Shown: piece after piece, positions 1 through 8,090 of the stretch
Position numbering within the stretch: the first letter of the stretch is position 1
How the letters are laid out: every line of letters begins with the position of its first letter
NCBI GenBank assembly: GCA_900549955.1
Contig: URQH01000004.1
Location: 46,981-110,980, forward strand
DNA length: 64,000 nucleotides
Source: an uncultured Eubacteriales bacterium
GTDB taxonomy: Bacteria > Bacillota > Clostridia > Christensenellales > CAG-138
Reading direction: 5' to 3'
The notes under the pieces: generated by a model
Seen by the model: the letters and a program-made list of their open reading frames with translations, nothing else
What the model was told of the DNA's origin: nothing
Database searches by the model: none
Translations under genes and position numbers: made by a program

Positions 1-2
1 AC

Positions 3-293
3 GAATACCGCGCATATGCCGCGGCCCGCGAAACGGCCATGGCAAATGAAACGACGCGCGCGCTGGTGGCGGAATACCATAAACTGCAGATGCAGGCGCA
101 GGCCGTCATGGTACAGGGCGGGAAAGACGAAGAGCTGCTGCAAAAGCTGCAAAAGGTTGGCGAGGTGCTTCAGCTGGACAAGGATGCTTCGGCCTTTCTG
201 CTGGCGGAGTATCGGCTGAACCGCATGTTGGGCGATGTCTACAAAATTCTCGCGGAAGCGATAGACGTCGACCTGAGTGGCCTGGAGGGATAA
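3..293 (+). CDS. YlbF/YmcA-family protein, 5'-truncated by window edge
   Basis: The reading frame is open from base 3 and the first in-frame ATG is at 39, but the codons before it also fit the family (Ala-rich helix with Glu-Tyr-Arg), so the true start probably lies left of the window. About 96 residues are visible, all predicted helix, with the pattern of evenly spaced hydrophobics and Asp typical of YlbF/YmcA (DUF964). In Bacillus these small helical proteins form the RicAFT complex that affects RNA processing and development. No Cys cluster is seen in this copy, unlike the second family member at 61970-62365. mltG follows immediately. Confidence 0.7.
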   Translation, partial: EYRAYAAARETAMANETTRALVAEYHKLQMQAQAVMVQGGKDEELLQKLQKVGEVLQLDKDASAFLLAEYRLNRMLGDVYKILAEAIDVDLSGLEG

Positions 294-295
294 GC

Positions 296-330
296 TTGCG
301 CCGGAGCGCACAGCTTGTTATACTGATGCT
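296..330 (+). promoter_or_regulatory. Sigma-A-type promoter of mltG, predicted leaderless
   Basis: TTGCGC at 296-301, a 17-base spacer, and TATACT at 319-324. Standard spacing puts +1 at base 331, the A of the mltG ATG. No Shine-Dalgarno sequence precedes that ATG. The promoter begins 3 bases after the stop codon of the upstream gene. Confidence 0.6.
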
Positions 331-1503
331 ATGGCAACGACACAGCACAAAAAGGGATTGAGCGCAAAGCAGCGCAGGCTGCGCAGAATGTGGCGCACGG
401 TGCGCCCGTTCGTCGTGTTGGCGGTGAGCGTGGTGGTCGTGTTTTTTGTAGCGCGGTTTACGGTCAACTATGTGTTGTCCAACTTTATCAATCCGGTAGA
501 TGTCAACGATGCGACGCCGATCGAGGTCGTCATTCCGTCCTCCTCATCGGCGAGCACGATTGCGCGCATCCTCTACAATGCCTGCGGGGAGGATGAGGAA
601 GGACTCATAGCCAACACCGCCGTTTTCAAGGTCTATGTCGACTTTGTGGGCAAGGCCAACAAGATGCAGGCGGGTACGTATATCCTGTCCAAGAACATGT
701 CGATCAAGCAGATTGTGGACATCATCTGCGAAGGCAACCCGCCAAAGGAGTCCATCACGCTGACGATTCCGGAGGGGTATACCGTGTCCGATATCGCGAA
801 CCTGCTTGTGGAGAAGGGCCTGATTGAGGACCCCGCGGAATTTACTAACGCCTGTGTGGACCAGACCGGCTTTGAAAGCTTTACGTTCCTGCCGGCATCG
901 GGGGCGGGGAGACGGTATTTGCTGGAAGGCTACCTGTTCCCGGATACCTACGAGGTGTTTGTGGACGCCTCCGTAGACTCGATCATCATTCGATTACTCA
1001 ACCGGTTCAATGAAATCTTTACCGACGAGTATATCGCGCGCGCTGAGGAACTGGGCATGACGATGGACGAAGTGGTTACGCTCGCCTCCATGATCGAACG
1101 GGAGGCGCAGGTGGATACCGACTTTGCAAAGGTCTCGGCCGTGTTCCACAACCGCCTGGAACAGGGGATGCGGCTGGAGTCCTGCGCCAGCCTCTCCTAT
1201 GTACTCAATGCCCGGAAATACACCTTTACAGAATCGGAGCTTGCAACGGATTCGCCGTACAATACCTACCGGCAGGCGGGGCTGCCCGTCGGCCCCATCA
1301 GCAACCCGGGCAAGCTGGCCATTGAAGCGGCGCTGTATCCAAACGAAGAGTTTCTGGAAGAAGGGTACCTGTATTTCTGCAACGGCAAGCTGCAGGTGAC
1401 CAATGCCGACGGCACCGTCACGCACAACTATGCGCTGGTGTTTGACAAGACTTATGAAGAACATCAGCAACACGTCATAGAATACCGCCCATACTGGCCG
1501 TAA
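331..1503 (+). CDS. mltG: Endolytic murein transglycosylase MltG
   Basis: MltG cleaves nascent peptidoglycan strands near the membrane and so sets glycan chain release. The 390-residue product has a basic N-terminus, one membrane segment at about residues 26-48, a LysM-like region with TIPEGYTVSDIA near 150, and the YceG/MltG catalytic domain. The catalytic Glu lies in the IEREAQ motif near residue 256, followed by AVFHNRL. An alternative GTG start at 277 would add 18 residues and overlap the previous gene, but neither start has a good ribosome binding site. ATG 331 is preferred because a strong promoter places +1 on it. A strong terminator follows. Confidence 0.9.
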   Translation: MATTQHKKGLSAKQRRLRRMWRTVRPFVVLAVSVVVVFFVARFTVNYVLSNFINPVDVNDATPIEVVIPSSSSASTIARILYNACGEDEEGLIANTAVFKVYVDFVGKANKMQAGTYILSKNMSIKQIVDIICEGNPPKESITLTIPEGYTVSDIANLLVEKGLIEDPAEFTNACVDQTGFESFTFLPASGAGRRYLLEGYLFPDTYEVFVDASVDSIIIRLLNRFNEIFTDEYIARAEELGMTMDEVVTLASMIEREAQVDTDFAKVSAVFHNRLEQGMRLESCASLSYVLNARKYTFTESELATDSPYNTYRQAGLPVGPISNPGKLAIEAALYPNEEFLEEGYLYFCNGKLQVTNADGTVTHNYALVFDKTYEEHQQHVIEYRPYWP

Positions 1504-1515
1504 TGGCATCGCTTC

Positions 1516-1549
1516 AAAAAGCTCTGCTGGTTTTCCAGCAGAGCTTTTT
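1516..1549 (+). terminator. Intrinsic terminator after mltG
   Basis: A 15-base arm (1516-1530), a TTTT loop and a perfectly complementary arm ending in a run of five T. It closes the mltG transcript. Because both arms end in A/T runs it can also act on the converging XRE gene. Confidence 0.85.
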
Positions 1550-1577
1550 GTGCTTCCACGGGCAGGCGTACTGTCTT

Positions 1578-1922
1578 TTATGACGGGCGCTTACAGGAAT
1601 TGTCAAACGCACGCAGCAGTTGCAGCACCGCCTGTTTTTGTGCAATGGTCAAGTTGACCCAACAGCAGAATACTTCTTTCAATTCTGGTGACAATTCTAC
1701 CATGCTGCCCTCGCAAAAGAACTCCGACAGCGTAATGCCAAAGCCGGCACAGATGGTTTCAAGCGTAGAGATGGAGGGAAGCGTATTCCGGCGGAAGATG
1801 TTTGCCAGGGTGGATTCTGACAGTCCGCAACTCTTGGCCAATCGGTATTCTGACCAGTTTCGTTCTTTGAGCAGCTGCCTGAGCCGCGCGTGGATGTCAA
1901 AAGTACGTTGTTCCACAATCAA
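1578..1922 (-). CDS. XRE-family helix-turn-helix transcriptional regulator
   Basis: The 114-residue protein carries a Cro/CI-type helix-turn-helix at about residues 12-68: LLKERNWSEYRLAKSCGLS, then STLANIFRRN and a conserved STLETICAGFG-I-LSEFF end. The remaining 45 residues are helical and may mediate dimerisation. The start is a TTG at 1922 with GAGGT just upstream; a GTG at 1916 is an alternative with wider spacing. It is divergent from the surface protein gene at 2082 across a 159-base AT-rich gap, so it could control that gene, but no operator was identified. The regulated target is inference only. Confidence 0.8.
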   Translation of the reverse strand: MIVEQRTFDIHARLRQLLKERNWSEYRLAKSCGLSESTLANIFRRNTLPSISTLETICAGFGITLSEFFCEGSMVELSPELKEVFCCWVNLTIAQKQAVLQLLRAFDNSCKRPS

Positions 1923-1978
1923 ACCGACCTCTTTTCGTATCTAGTTTAACTGGAAATAAAAACTAAGATACTACAGAC

Positions 1979-2007
1979 TTGTAATATATTTACCGTTATG
2001 TTAAACT
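1979..2007 (+). promoter_or_regulatory. Candidate promoter for the surface protein gene
   Basis: TTGTAA at 1979-1984, 17 bases, TAAACT at 2002-2007. This would give a leader of about 68 bases to the ATG at 2082. It lies in the AT-rich gap shared with the divergent XRE gene. Confidence 0.4.
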
Positions 2008-2081
2008 ACATGTGTGGAATACAACTTAACAATTTGTAAATATACTTCCACTTTTAGCGTATCGGCAAGCGGGGAGGTTAT

Positions 2082-3764
2082 ATGGGACGAAAGCATCTTG
2101 CATTGGGACTCGTTGTTTTGTTGTTCATTTTGACGCTGGCGCCCGGTGCTGCGGGGGCGGTGCAGCGCACCTATGAGGTAACGTCTGAGGCGCAGTTTCT
2201 TGAGGCCATCAACGAAATTAATGCGCTGGATGAGGGCATTTACGAGGTCGTGATAAAATCAGACATTACGGTCAAAAAAGAAGTAGCGCTTGAAAAAAGT
2301 ACCGTTTCGCTGTTGGGTGAGAATACGCGCTTGACCTTTGGGGCCGGCGGCGCACTGCTTGTCAGGGGAGAGGCGGAACTGCGGCTGGGCACGGCTTCGA
2401 GCAGCGGGTTGCTTACAATCGATTCAACCGACGATACACGCGCCATAATAGTGACGCTGGACAGCGCGCGGCTGGCCATGTACGATGGGGTCACCCTGGG
2501 ACCCAGCAAAAGCGGCGGAAACGCCGCGGGCGTACAACTGCAGGATCAATCAAAATTCTACATGTACGGTGGCACGATCACGGACTGTGAAAACTGGGCG
2601 TCGGTTGCCGGCGGCGTACTCGTAAGCGAGGATACGGAGTTTGTCCTGTATGATGGTGTGATTCAGAATTGCCAGGGCTATCAGGGTGGCGCAGTGGGCG
2701 TCATTGAGCGGGGCAAGTTTACCATGATGGACGGGAAAATAATCGACTGCATCGACCACTGGTACGGCGGCGGCGCTGTCAATGTGTTTGGCACACAAGC
2801 GTCTTTTACCATGCAGAGCGGCGAAATCAGCGGCTGCGCAGCCGATTACTATGGATATGGCGGAGCGGTATTCGTTTACTCTACGCAGGGCGGCGCAACT
2901 TTGCAGGGCGGTTCCATCCACGGCAATTCCACGGTCGGCTACGGCGGCGGCCTGTTCGTATATGACGGCTCGGTTTCGGTTGCCGGCAATGTGGCGCTTT
3001 ATGACAACCTCGCGTCCCTGGCGGGGGACGACGTGTTCCTGAACAGCGGCACCCTGACGCTTGGCGCGGTGCCGGCGGGGCTACAGCTGTCGGCATGCGG
3101 ACACGCAATCGATGGGTGGTATCGAGACGGAAACGAGGACGGCGATCTCAGATGGAACCAGCCAGCCGATGTCAATGGCGACGGCGTGGTGGATTACGAT
3201 GGGGACGGGATAAACGACCTGGACGCAAATGGCGGATTGGACACGGATGGCGACGGAACGTCGGATCTGGCGGCTGGCGACGCCTATTTTGAACCGTTTG
3301 CCGTGCAAGGCGGCTTGACTGCACCGCTTGCACTAAAAGCGGCGCATCACCGGCAGGTGCGGTTGACGTTCGTCAGCAATGGCGGCACAGAATACCCTGA
3401 TGCGTTTTACAGCTTGGGCCAGGTAGTGCCGCTCGAGCATAAACCCGAAAAGCCCGGATATCACTTTACCGGTTGGTATTCTGAAGCTGCGTGTTTGAAC
3501 AGATTGACGCACGTTTTAATGGATGGTGATCAAACAGTGTATGCAGGTTGGAGACAGATAGAAACGCCCGAAGAGCCAACCACACCTGAGGAGCCAACCA
3601 TACCGGAGGAGCCAACTCTACCGGAAGAGCCAATACCCGAGACGGGAGACGCGCGCTTGACGCTGCTTTGGGCCGGCCTCGCTTTGCTTGCGGCGGCAGC
3701 GATTGCCATTTGCCACAGAGAAATGAGGCCTCGTACCTCGCGCCAGAGCATCGGAAAGCCGTAA
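2082..3764 (+). CDS. Secreted beta-helix surface protein with calcium-binding repeats and sortase-type sorting signal
   Basis: The 560-residue protein has a signal peptide (residues 1-26, cut after AAGA). Residues about 60-330 are Gly-rich repeats of the pectate-lyase/parallel beta-helix type (for example YGGAVFVYS and YGGGLFVYD). An Asp-rich stretch around 350-395 (DVNGDGVVDYDGDGIND) looks like thrombospondin type 3 calcium loops. An InlB B-repeat/Flg_new-like domain follows (PGYHFTGWYSEAA...YAGW). The C-terminus has EEPT repeats, an IPETG variant of LPXTG, a hydrophobic segment and a positive tail. GGGGAGG stands before the ATG. It is probably an adhesin or matrix protein anchored by a sortase encoded elsewhere. 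Ligand unknown. Confidence 0.8.
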   Translation: MGRKHLALGLVVLLFILTLAPGAAGAVQRTYEVTSEAQFLEAINEINALDEGIYEVVIKSDITVKKEVALEKSTVSLLGENTRLTFGAGGALLVRGEAELRLGTASSSGLLTIDSTDDTRAIIVTLDSARLAMYDGVTLGPSKSGGNAAGVQLQDQSKFYMYGGTITDCENWASVAGGVLVSEDTEFVLYDGVIQNCQGYQGGAVGVIERGKFTMMDGKIIDCIDHWYGGGAVNVFGTQASFTMQSGEISGCAADYYGYGGAVFVYSTQGGATLQGGSIHGNSTVGYGGGLFVYDGSVSVAGNVALYDNLASLAGDDVFLNSGTLTLGAVPAGLQLSACGHAIDGWYRDGNEDGDLRWNQPADVNGDGVVDYDGDGINDLDANGGLDTDGDGTSDLAAGDAYFEPFAVQGGLTAPLALKAAHHRQVRLTFVSNGGTEYPDAFYSLGQVVPLEHKPEKPGYHFTGWYSEAACLNRLTHVLMDGDQTVYAGWRQIETPEEPTTPEEPTIPEEPTLPEEPIPETGDARLTLLWAGLALLAAAAIAICHREMRPRTSRQSIGKP

Positions 3765-3782
3765 TTTGTAGACTGTTTGTTT

Positions 3783-3814
3783 AGCGCCGGAGACGCACGA
3801 TCGTCTCTGGCGCT
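3783..3814 (+). terminator. Intrinsic terminator after surface protein gene
   Basis: Inverted repeat with 13-base arms (3783-3795 and 3802-3814) and one G-T pair, closing a 6-base loop. It is followed by a T-rich tail. Confidence 0.7.
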
Positions 3815-3918
3815 GTTTGCGTTTCGCTTTCTGTCAGATAGAGCTGCGCTCCCTGCCGTATCTGCCCGCATGCGCCCGTAATTTGTCGCATACGCTGTTG
3901 ATGGGGGAGGTGGGGCAC

Positions 3919-4599
3919 GTGCAACTGTTTGATCTGTTATGCGAGCTGTTCTTTTTTGCCGCCTATGTGAAGAGCGGCTCTTCGTTTCCGGAACCACTGT
4001 CTCAGTCGGAAGAGCAGCGTTACTTGACGGCGCTTGCCTTAGGGTCGGATGAGGCTCGGGAGGCGCTGATAGCACACAATTTGCGCCTGGTCGCTCACAT
4101 AGCCAAAAAGTATGCGCGCGCAGGGCGCGATATTGACGATCTCATATCCATTGGCACCATAGGGCTCATTAAGGCGGTTTCCACTTTTGATGCCAACAAG
4201 GGCTCCGCGCTTTCCGCCTATGCGAGCCGGTGTGTGGAAAACGAGATCCTGATGAGCCTGCGCGCAGAGCGGAGGCAGGTTTCGGAAGTGTCGCTAAGCG
4301 ACGCCGTAGGCCTTGATAACGATGGAAACGACGTGACGCTGCTCGACATCCTGGGCAGCGACCCGGACACGGTCATCGATGAAGTACAGGCGCATTTGGA
4401 TACGGAGCGCATTCGAATGACCATGCAGCGCGTGCTGACGGAGCGGGAGTATGTGGTCATTCGTCTGCGCTTTGGCCTCTTTGGCGCATACCGTATGGCA
4501 CAGCGCGAGGTGGCATCGCTGCTGGGGATTTCCCGTTCTTATGTTTCGCGTATTGAAAAAAAGGCGTTATCCAAGCTGAGCTGTGCGCTGGGAAAGTAA
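3919..4599 (+). CDS. sigK: RNA polymerase sporulation sigma factor, SigK type
   Basis: The 226-residue sigma-70 family protein has region 2 (LIAHNLRLVAHIAKKY, DDLISIGTIGLIKAVSTF) and region 4 with a helix-turn-helix near the C-terminus (REVASLLGISRSYVSRIEKKAL). The N-terminal LFFFAAYVKSGSSFPEPLS resembles the pro-sequence and junction of SigK, the late mother-cell sigma factor. GTG at 3919 is chosen as start because a GGGAGGTGGG ribosome binding site precedes it; the open frame extends further upstream without a ribosome binding site. The gene is uninterrupted, so there is no skin-type element here. SigE/SigG are the main alternatives, but the N-terminus fits SigK best. Confidence 0.85.
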   Translation: MQLFDLLCELFFFAAYVKSGSSFPEPLSQSEEQRYLTALALGSDEAREALIAHNLRLVAHIAKKYARAGRDIDDLISIGTIGLIKAVSTFDANKGSALSAYASRCVENEILMSLRAERRQVSEVSLSDAVGLDNDGNDVTLLDILGSDPDTVIDEVQAHLDTERIRMTMQRVLTEREYVVIRLRFGLFGAYRMAQREVASLLGISRSYVSRIEKKALSKLSCALGK

Positions 4600-4632
4600 A
4601 TGCACGGTGCGCTGGCGCGCGGGCGTGCATGC

Positions 4633-4661
4633 TTGTGTTTCCGCAAGTAATATGCTAAACT
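4633..4661 (+). promoter_or_regulatory. Promoter of the surface polysaccharide operon
   Basis: TTGTGT at 4633-4638, 17 bases, TAAACT at 4656-4661. It predicts a transcript start near 4668 and a leader of about 118 bases before the ATG at 4787. Confidence 0.55.
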
Positions 4662-4667
4662 GACTAT

Positions 4668-4786
4668 AATTGTAGATAAATTTGCCGTGCCTTGGCGGCG
4701 CGAAAAGACGGCTCGTAAAAGGGTCGTGAGCGGACGGCTTAATAGCGTTAAAAGCTGCCGTCGGAAAGGCATCGCAAGGGGACAGG
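4668..4786 (+). promoter_or_regulatory. Structured 5' leader of the polysaccharide operon
   Basis: The leader can form several stems, including GACGGC/GCCGTC (4733-4738 with 4757-4762) enclosing an AGC/GCT stem, and GCCG/CGGC near 4684-4699. No terminator-like hairpin and no match to a riboswitch class I know was seen. Function unknown. Confidence 0.3.
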
Positions 4787-6130
4787 ATGAAGCGTAGTTT
4801 TGAAAAGACATTGCGAATCGCGCTACTATTGATAGGCCTGGTATTGGCTTCTGTCGTGTTTTACCAGGTCTGGTTGGTGTATTATAATCCATACATTCGC
4901 TTGCCTTTCTACCGTCGGGGCAATTATATGATTACGCTGATGTATATGGCTATTTTGACCATTTGTGTGTTGGTCATGAAGGGGCAGGGGATTGGACGGT
5001 CGCGTCTTGCCGAAGTGATCATTTCTCAATGTATCGCACTTACGATGACGGCGGTTGTTGTGTATTTTCCGATGTCGTTGTTGCAATATGAACTGTTGCG
5101 GCCGCTGCCGCTGCTGATCATGTTGCCGGGGCAGTGGCTGCTGGTATTTATCTGGAACTATCTGGCAAATTTTATATATGTCAAGTTAGTCCCTCCGCTC
5201 AAACTGTTGCTGGTCTGCGACCGGGATGACGGATGGCGGGTTGCGGACAAGCTGAACAAGTACCCCAAGGGATATTCGGTCAACTTGTCGGCCAATGTTT
5301 CAGAAGGAAAAGCCGTCATTTGGGAGAGGCTGCACGCGTGCGACGGCGTGTTATTGGATGTGCATGACGATGTCTGGCGCAGCTGGGTGATTCGACAATG
5401 CTTTAAGAAAGACAAACTGTTGTTTCTCGTTCCCACGCTAACGGACGTCATTGTAAATTGCACGAAAGAGTTGCATCAGATCGATACGCCTTTGCTGTGC
5501 AGCCGCGAACACCGTCACACCATTGAGGAGCGTGCAGTCAAACGTGCGATGGATGTCGTCATATCCGCGCTTGCCCTGTTCCTTGTCTCACCGCTGTTGC
5601 TGGCAATCGCCCTTGCGATTAAACTGGATGACGGCGGCCCGGTGCTGTTTCGCCAAGAACGTTTGACGCGTGACGGAAAATTATTTTGTATTCTCAAATT
5701 TCGTTCCATGGTGCCGGATGCGGAACGTGATGGGCAGCGCCTGGCGGAAGAACACGATGCGCGCGTTACCCGTGTCGGTCACATGCTGCGCAAGACGCGT
5801 TTGGACGAACTGCCGCAATTGTTCAACGTGCTCTGGGGCGACATGTCGCTGGTAGGTCCGCGCCCTGAATGCCCGTCCATTGCCGCCCGCTACGAAAAAC
5901 AGCTCCCCGAGTTTGCCTACCGGTTGAAAGTCAAAGCCGGGATTACCGGGTACGCTCAGGTCTATGGAGATTATGCAACCGATCCTGTGGACAAGCTCAT
6001 GATGGACATCATGTATATTGAGCAGCACGATATTGTCGTGGATCTCAACATCATGCTGCTAACCATTCGCGCCTTGTTTATGACGGACAAGACGCGAGGC
6101 AGGAAGGAACAGGTGGAGGCAAAAGCGTGA
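4787..6130 (+). CDS. Undecaprenyl-phosphate sugar phosphotransferase (bacterial sugar transferase family)
   Basis: This 447-residue membrane enzyme should move a sugar-1-phosphate onto undecaprenyl phosphate and so start surface polysaccharide assembly. Four membrane segments lie in the first 135 residues, then a cytosolic part, a fifth hydrophobic segment near 255-285 and the PF02397 catalytic domain. Family motifs are visible: GGPVLFRQERLTRDGK, LKFRSM, TRLDELPQLFNVLWGDMSLV and GPRPE. It heads a tight operon, with its last four bases overlapping the next gene. The sugar donor cannot be predicted. Confidence 0.88.
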   Translation: MKRSFEKTLRIALLLIGLVLASVVFYQVWLVYYNPYIRLPFYRRGNYMITLMYMAILTICVLVMKGQGIGRSRLAEVIISQCIALTMTAVVVYFPMSLLQYELLRPLPLLIMLPGQWLLVFIWNYLANFIYVKLVPPLKLLLVCDRDDGWRVADKLNKYPKGYSVNLSANVSEGKAVIWERLHACDGVLLDVHDDVWRSWVIRQCFKKDKLLFLVPTLTDVIVNCTKELHQIDTPLLCSREHRHTIEERAVKRAMDVVISALALFLVSPLLLAIALAIKLDDGGPVLFRQERLTRDGKLFCILKFRSMVPDAERDGQRLAEEHDARVTRVGHMLRKTRLDELPQLFNVLWGDMSLVGPRPECPSIAARYEKQLPEFAYRLKVKAGITGYAQVYGDYATDPVDKLMMDIMYIEQHDIVVDLNIMLLTIRALFMTDKTRGRKEQVEAKA

Positions 6131-6876
6131 GCGTGAGTTGCAGTGTGGTCATCCCTGCTTATAACTGCGAAAGATATCTGGAAACGGCCCTCCGTTCTGC
6201 ATGTGGACAAACCATGCGGGACATCGAGATTTTGGTTGTGGACGATTGTTCCCAGGATGATACGGCGGGTATTGCGGCGCGTTTGATGTTGGAGGATGCC
6301 AGAATCCGTTACGCAGTGTTGCCGCACAACGCTGGCGTATCCGCAGCCAGAAACTTTGGCGTTCAGCAGGCACGCGGGGCTTGGATTGCGTTTTTAGACA
6401 GCGACGATGCCTGGGTGCAGGATAAGCTGGAGAGACAGTTCGCTTTGCAGGCAAATACAGGCGCAGAATTGTTGTACACGGGCGCCCGTTGCCTGCTGGA
6501 CGACGGAAGTACGACAGAGCGCGTGTTTCATGTCCCGCCTCGGACCACGTATGATAATTTGCTGAAAGGCAACGACATCATATGCTCCTCGGTGCTTGTG
6601 AAGCGCGACTGGCTTTTGCGGTTTCCCATGGAGCGCAGCGATTTGCACGAGGATTATATCTGTTGGCTGCGCCTGTTGCAGAACGAGTGCCTTGCAGCGG
6701 GGCTTGACGAGCCGCTTGTGCTGTATCGCCTTGCAGCAGGTTCGAAATCGCGCAACAAGTGGAACGCGGCACGCATGACCTGGCGGGTACATCAATATAT
6801 GGGTATTCCGCTTTACAAGCGGTTTCGCTTGTTTGGAGCCTATATCTTGCATGGCTTGAGGCGGTATTACGGATGA
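6127..6876 (+). CDS. Glycosyltransferase family 2
   Basis: The 249-residue GT-A fold enzyme has an N-terminal nucleotide-binding half (SVVIPAYNCERYLETAL, ILVVDDCSQDDTAGIA) and the metal-binding FLDSDDAW motif near residue 100. It starts with a GTG that overlaps the previous stop (GTGA), so translation is coupled. The C-terminal part (LHEDYICWLRLL) matches the ED-containing acceptor motif of family 2. It probably adds a sugar to the lipid-linked polysaccharide made by this operon. Donor and linkage are unknown. Confidence 0.88.
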   Translation: MSVSCSVVIPAYNCERYLETALRSACGQTMRDIEILVVDDCSQDDTAGIAARLMLEDARIRYAVLPHNAGVSAARNFGVQQARGAWIAFLDSDDAWVQDKLERQFALQANTGAELLYTGARCLLDDGSTTERVFHVPPRTTYDNLLKGNDIICSSVLVKRDWLLRFPMERSDLHEDYICWLRLLQNECLAAGLDEPLVLYRLAAGSKSRNKWNAARMTWRVHQYMGIPLYKRFRLFGAYILHGLRRYYG

Positions 6877-8090
6877 ATGAGCGCTTGCTATCCAAACTTC
6901 GGCAGGTTACGTTGCGGGACATTGGTCACTTGTTTTTGTTCCTCGCAGCTCTGCTGCCGTCTGCAATCTTCAAGATGCGCAGGCCAGATCTGTGGCTAAT
7001 TTGCGAATCTGCCAACGAGGCGCGCGATAATGGCTATTGGCTGTTCCGGTTTCTCTGCCGTGAGCGGCCGCAGGTAGACGCCGTATATGCCATTTGCCAC
7101 ACATCGCCCGATTATGCAAAGGTAGCGTCGCTGGGGCAGGTGGTGGAATATGGCAGTTTTCGCCATTGGGTCTACTATCTCGCGGCCAAGGTCAATCTCA
7201 GCAGCCAGAAGAGCGGAAAGCCAAATGCCGCGGTTTGCTATCTGCTGGAGGTCGTCCTCGGCGTCTGGAAGAACCGGCGCGTGTTTTTGCAACACGGCGT
7301 AATCATGAACGATTTGCCGTTTCTCTATCGTGAAAAGGCCAAATTCAGTCTGTTTTGCTGCTCTGCGCCGCGGGAACTGGAGTGGGTGCGTAATCGATTT
7401 GGCTATCCGCCGGAAGCGGTGCAGATGGTGGGGTTATGCCGGTTTGATGCCTTGCATGGATTAGTTCCGGACCAGAAACTGGTATTGATCCTGCCAACAT
7501 GGCGCATGTATTTGCAGCGGCAACATGGCGCCGCTGCGCAGATGTCGTTTTTGCACAGCCGTTATTATGCGTGTTGGGAGCAGCTGCTGCACGCCGAGGC
7601 ATTTGCGTCGCTGTTGCAGGCCCATGGCAAGCACGCGATCTTTCTCATGCACCGCAATATGCAGGCGTTTGAGGGTATCTTTACCGGCTGCGCGCCCTGT
7701 ATCGACATTGTACGCTGGGAGGACGTAGATGTGTCTGCATTGATCCGGCAAGCAGGGACGTTAGTAACCGATTATTCCAGCATCCAAATGGACTTTGGAT
7801 ATCTGGAACGGCCTTTGATTTATTATCAGTTTGATCAGGAGGAATTTCGAAGAAGCCATTTGGCACAGGGGTACTTCCGCTATGAAGAGGATGGGTTTGG
7901 CCCCGTGTGTAAGACGGCTGCAGAGGTTTTGACGGCTCTGTCAGAGGTATTTGAACGTGGGTGCCAGATGGAACCGGCATATAGGAAGCGTATGGAGCAG
8001 TTCTATACGCTTCGGGACACACAAAATTGTGAAAGGACATATGACGCAGTTGTAAAACTGCTGGAGAATCATGGGGAAGATCATCAGTAG
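6873..8090 (+). CDS. CDP-glycerol glycerophosphotransferase-like (TagF/TagB family) transferase
   Basis: The 405-residue protein resembles teichoic acid polymerases. The family core is visible: VFLQHGVIMNDLPF, LPTWRMYL, HRNMQAF, and LVTDYSSIQMDFGYLERPLIYY near the C-terminus, the classical DYSS motif. The start is ATG 6873 in an ATGA overlap with the preceding gene; the frame is open further upstream but that part lies inside the GT2 gene. The gene overlaps the next by 20 bases. It likely transfers glycerol- or ribitol-phosphate units, which makes the product teichoic-acid-like. The substrate is inferred from the family. Confidence 0.82.
   Translation: MNERLLSKLRQVTLRDIGHLFLFLAALLPSAIFKMRRPDLWLICESANEARDNGYWLFRFLCRERPQVDAVYAICHTSPDYAKVASLGQVVEYGSFRHWVYYLAAKVNLSSQKSGKPNAAVCYLLEVVLGVWKNRRVFLQHGVIMNDLPFLYREKAKFSLFCCSAPRELEWVRNRFGYPPEAVQMVGLCRFDALHGLVPDQKLVLILPTWRMYLQRQHGAAAQMSFLHSRYYACWEQLLHAEAFASLLQAHGKHAIFLMHRNMQAFEGIFTGCAPCIDIVRWEDVDVSALIRQAGTLVTDYSSIQMDFGYLERPLIYYQFDQEEFRRSHLAQGYFRYEEDGFGPVCKTAAEVLTALSEVFERGCQMEPAYRKRMEQFYTLRDTQNCERTYDAVVKLLENHGEDHQ

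Noticed and set aside
4668..4786. Leader of the polysaccharide operon as a cyclic-di-GMP riboswitch
   Set aside because: The conserved GEMM core and tetraloop receptor sequences are not present.
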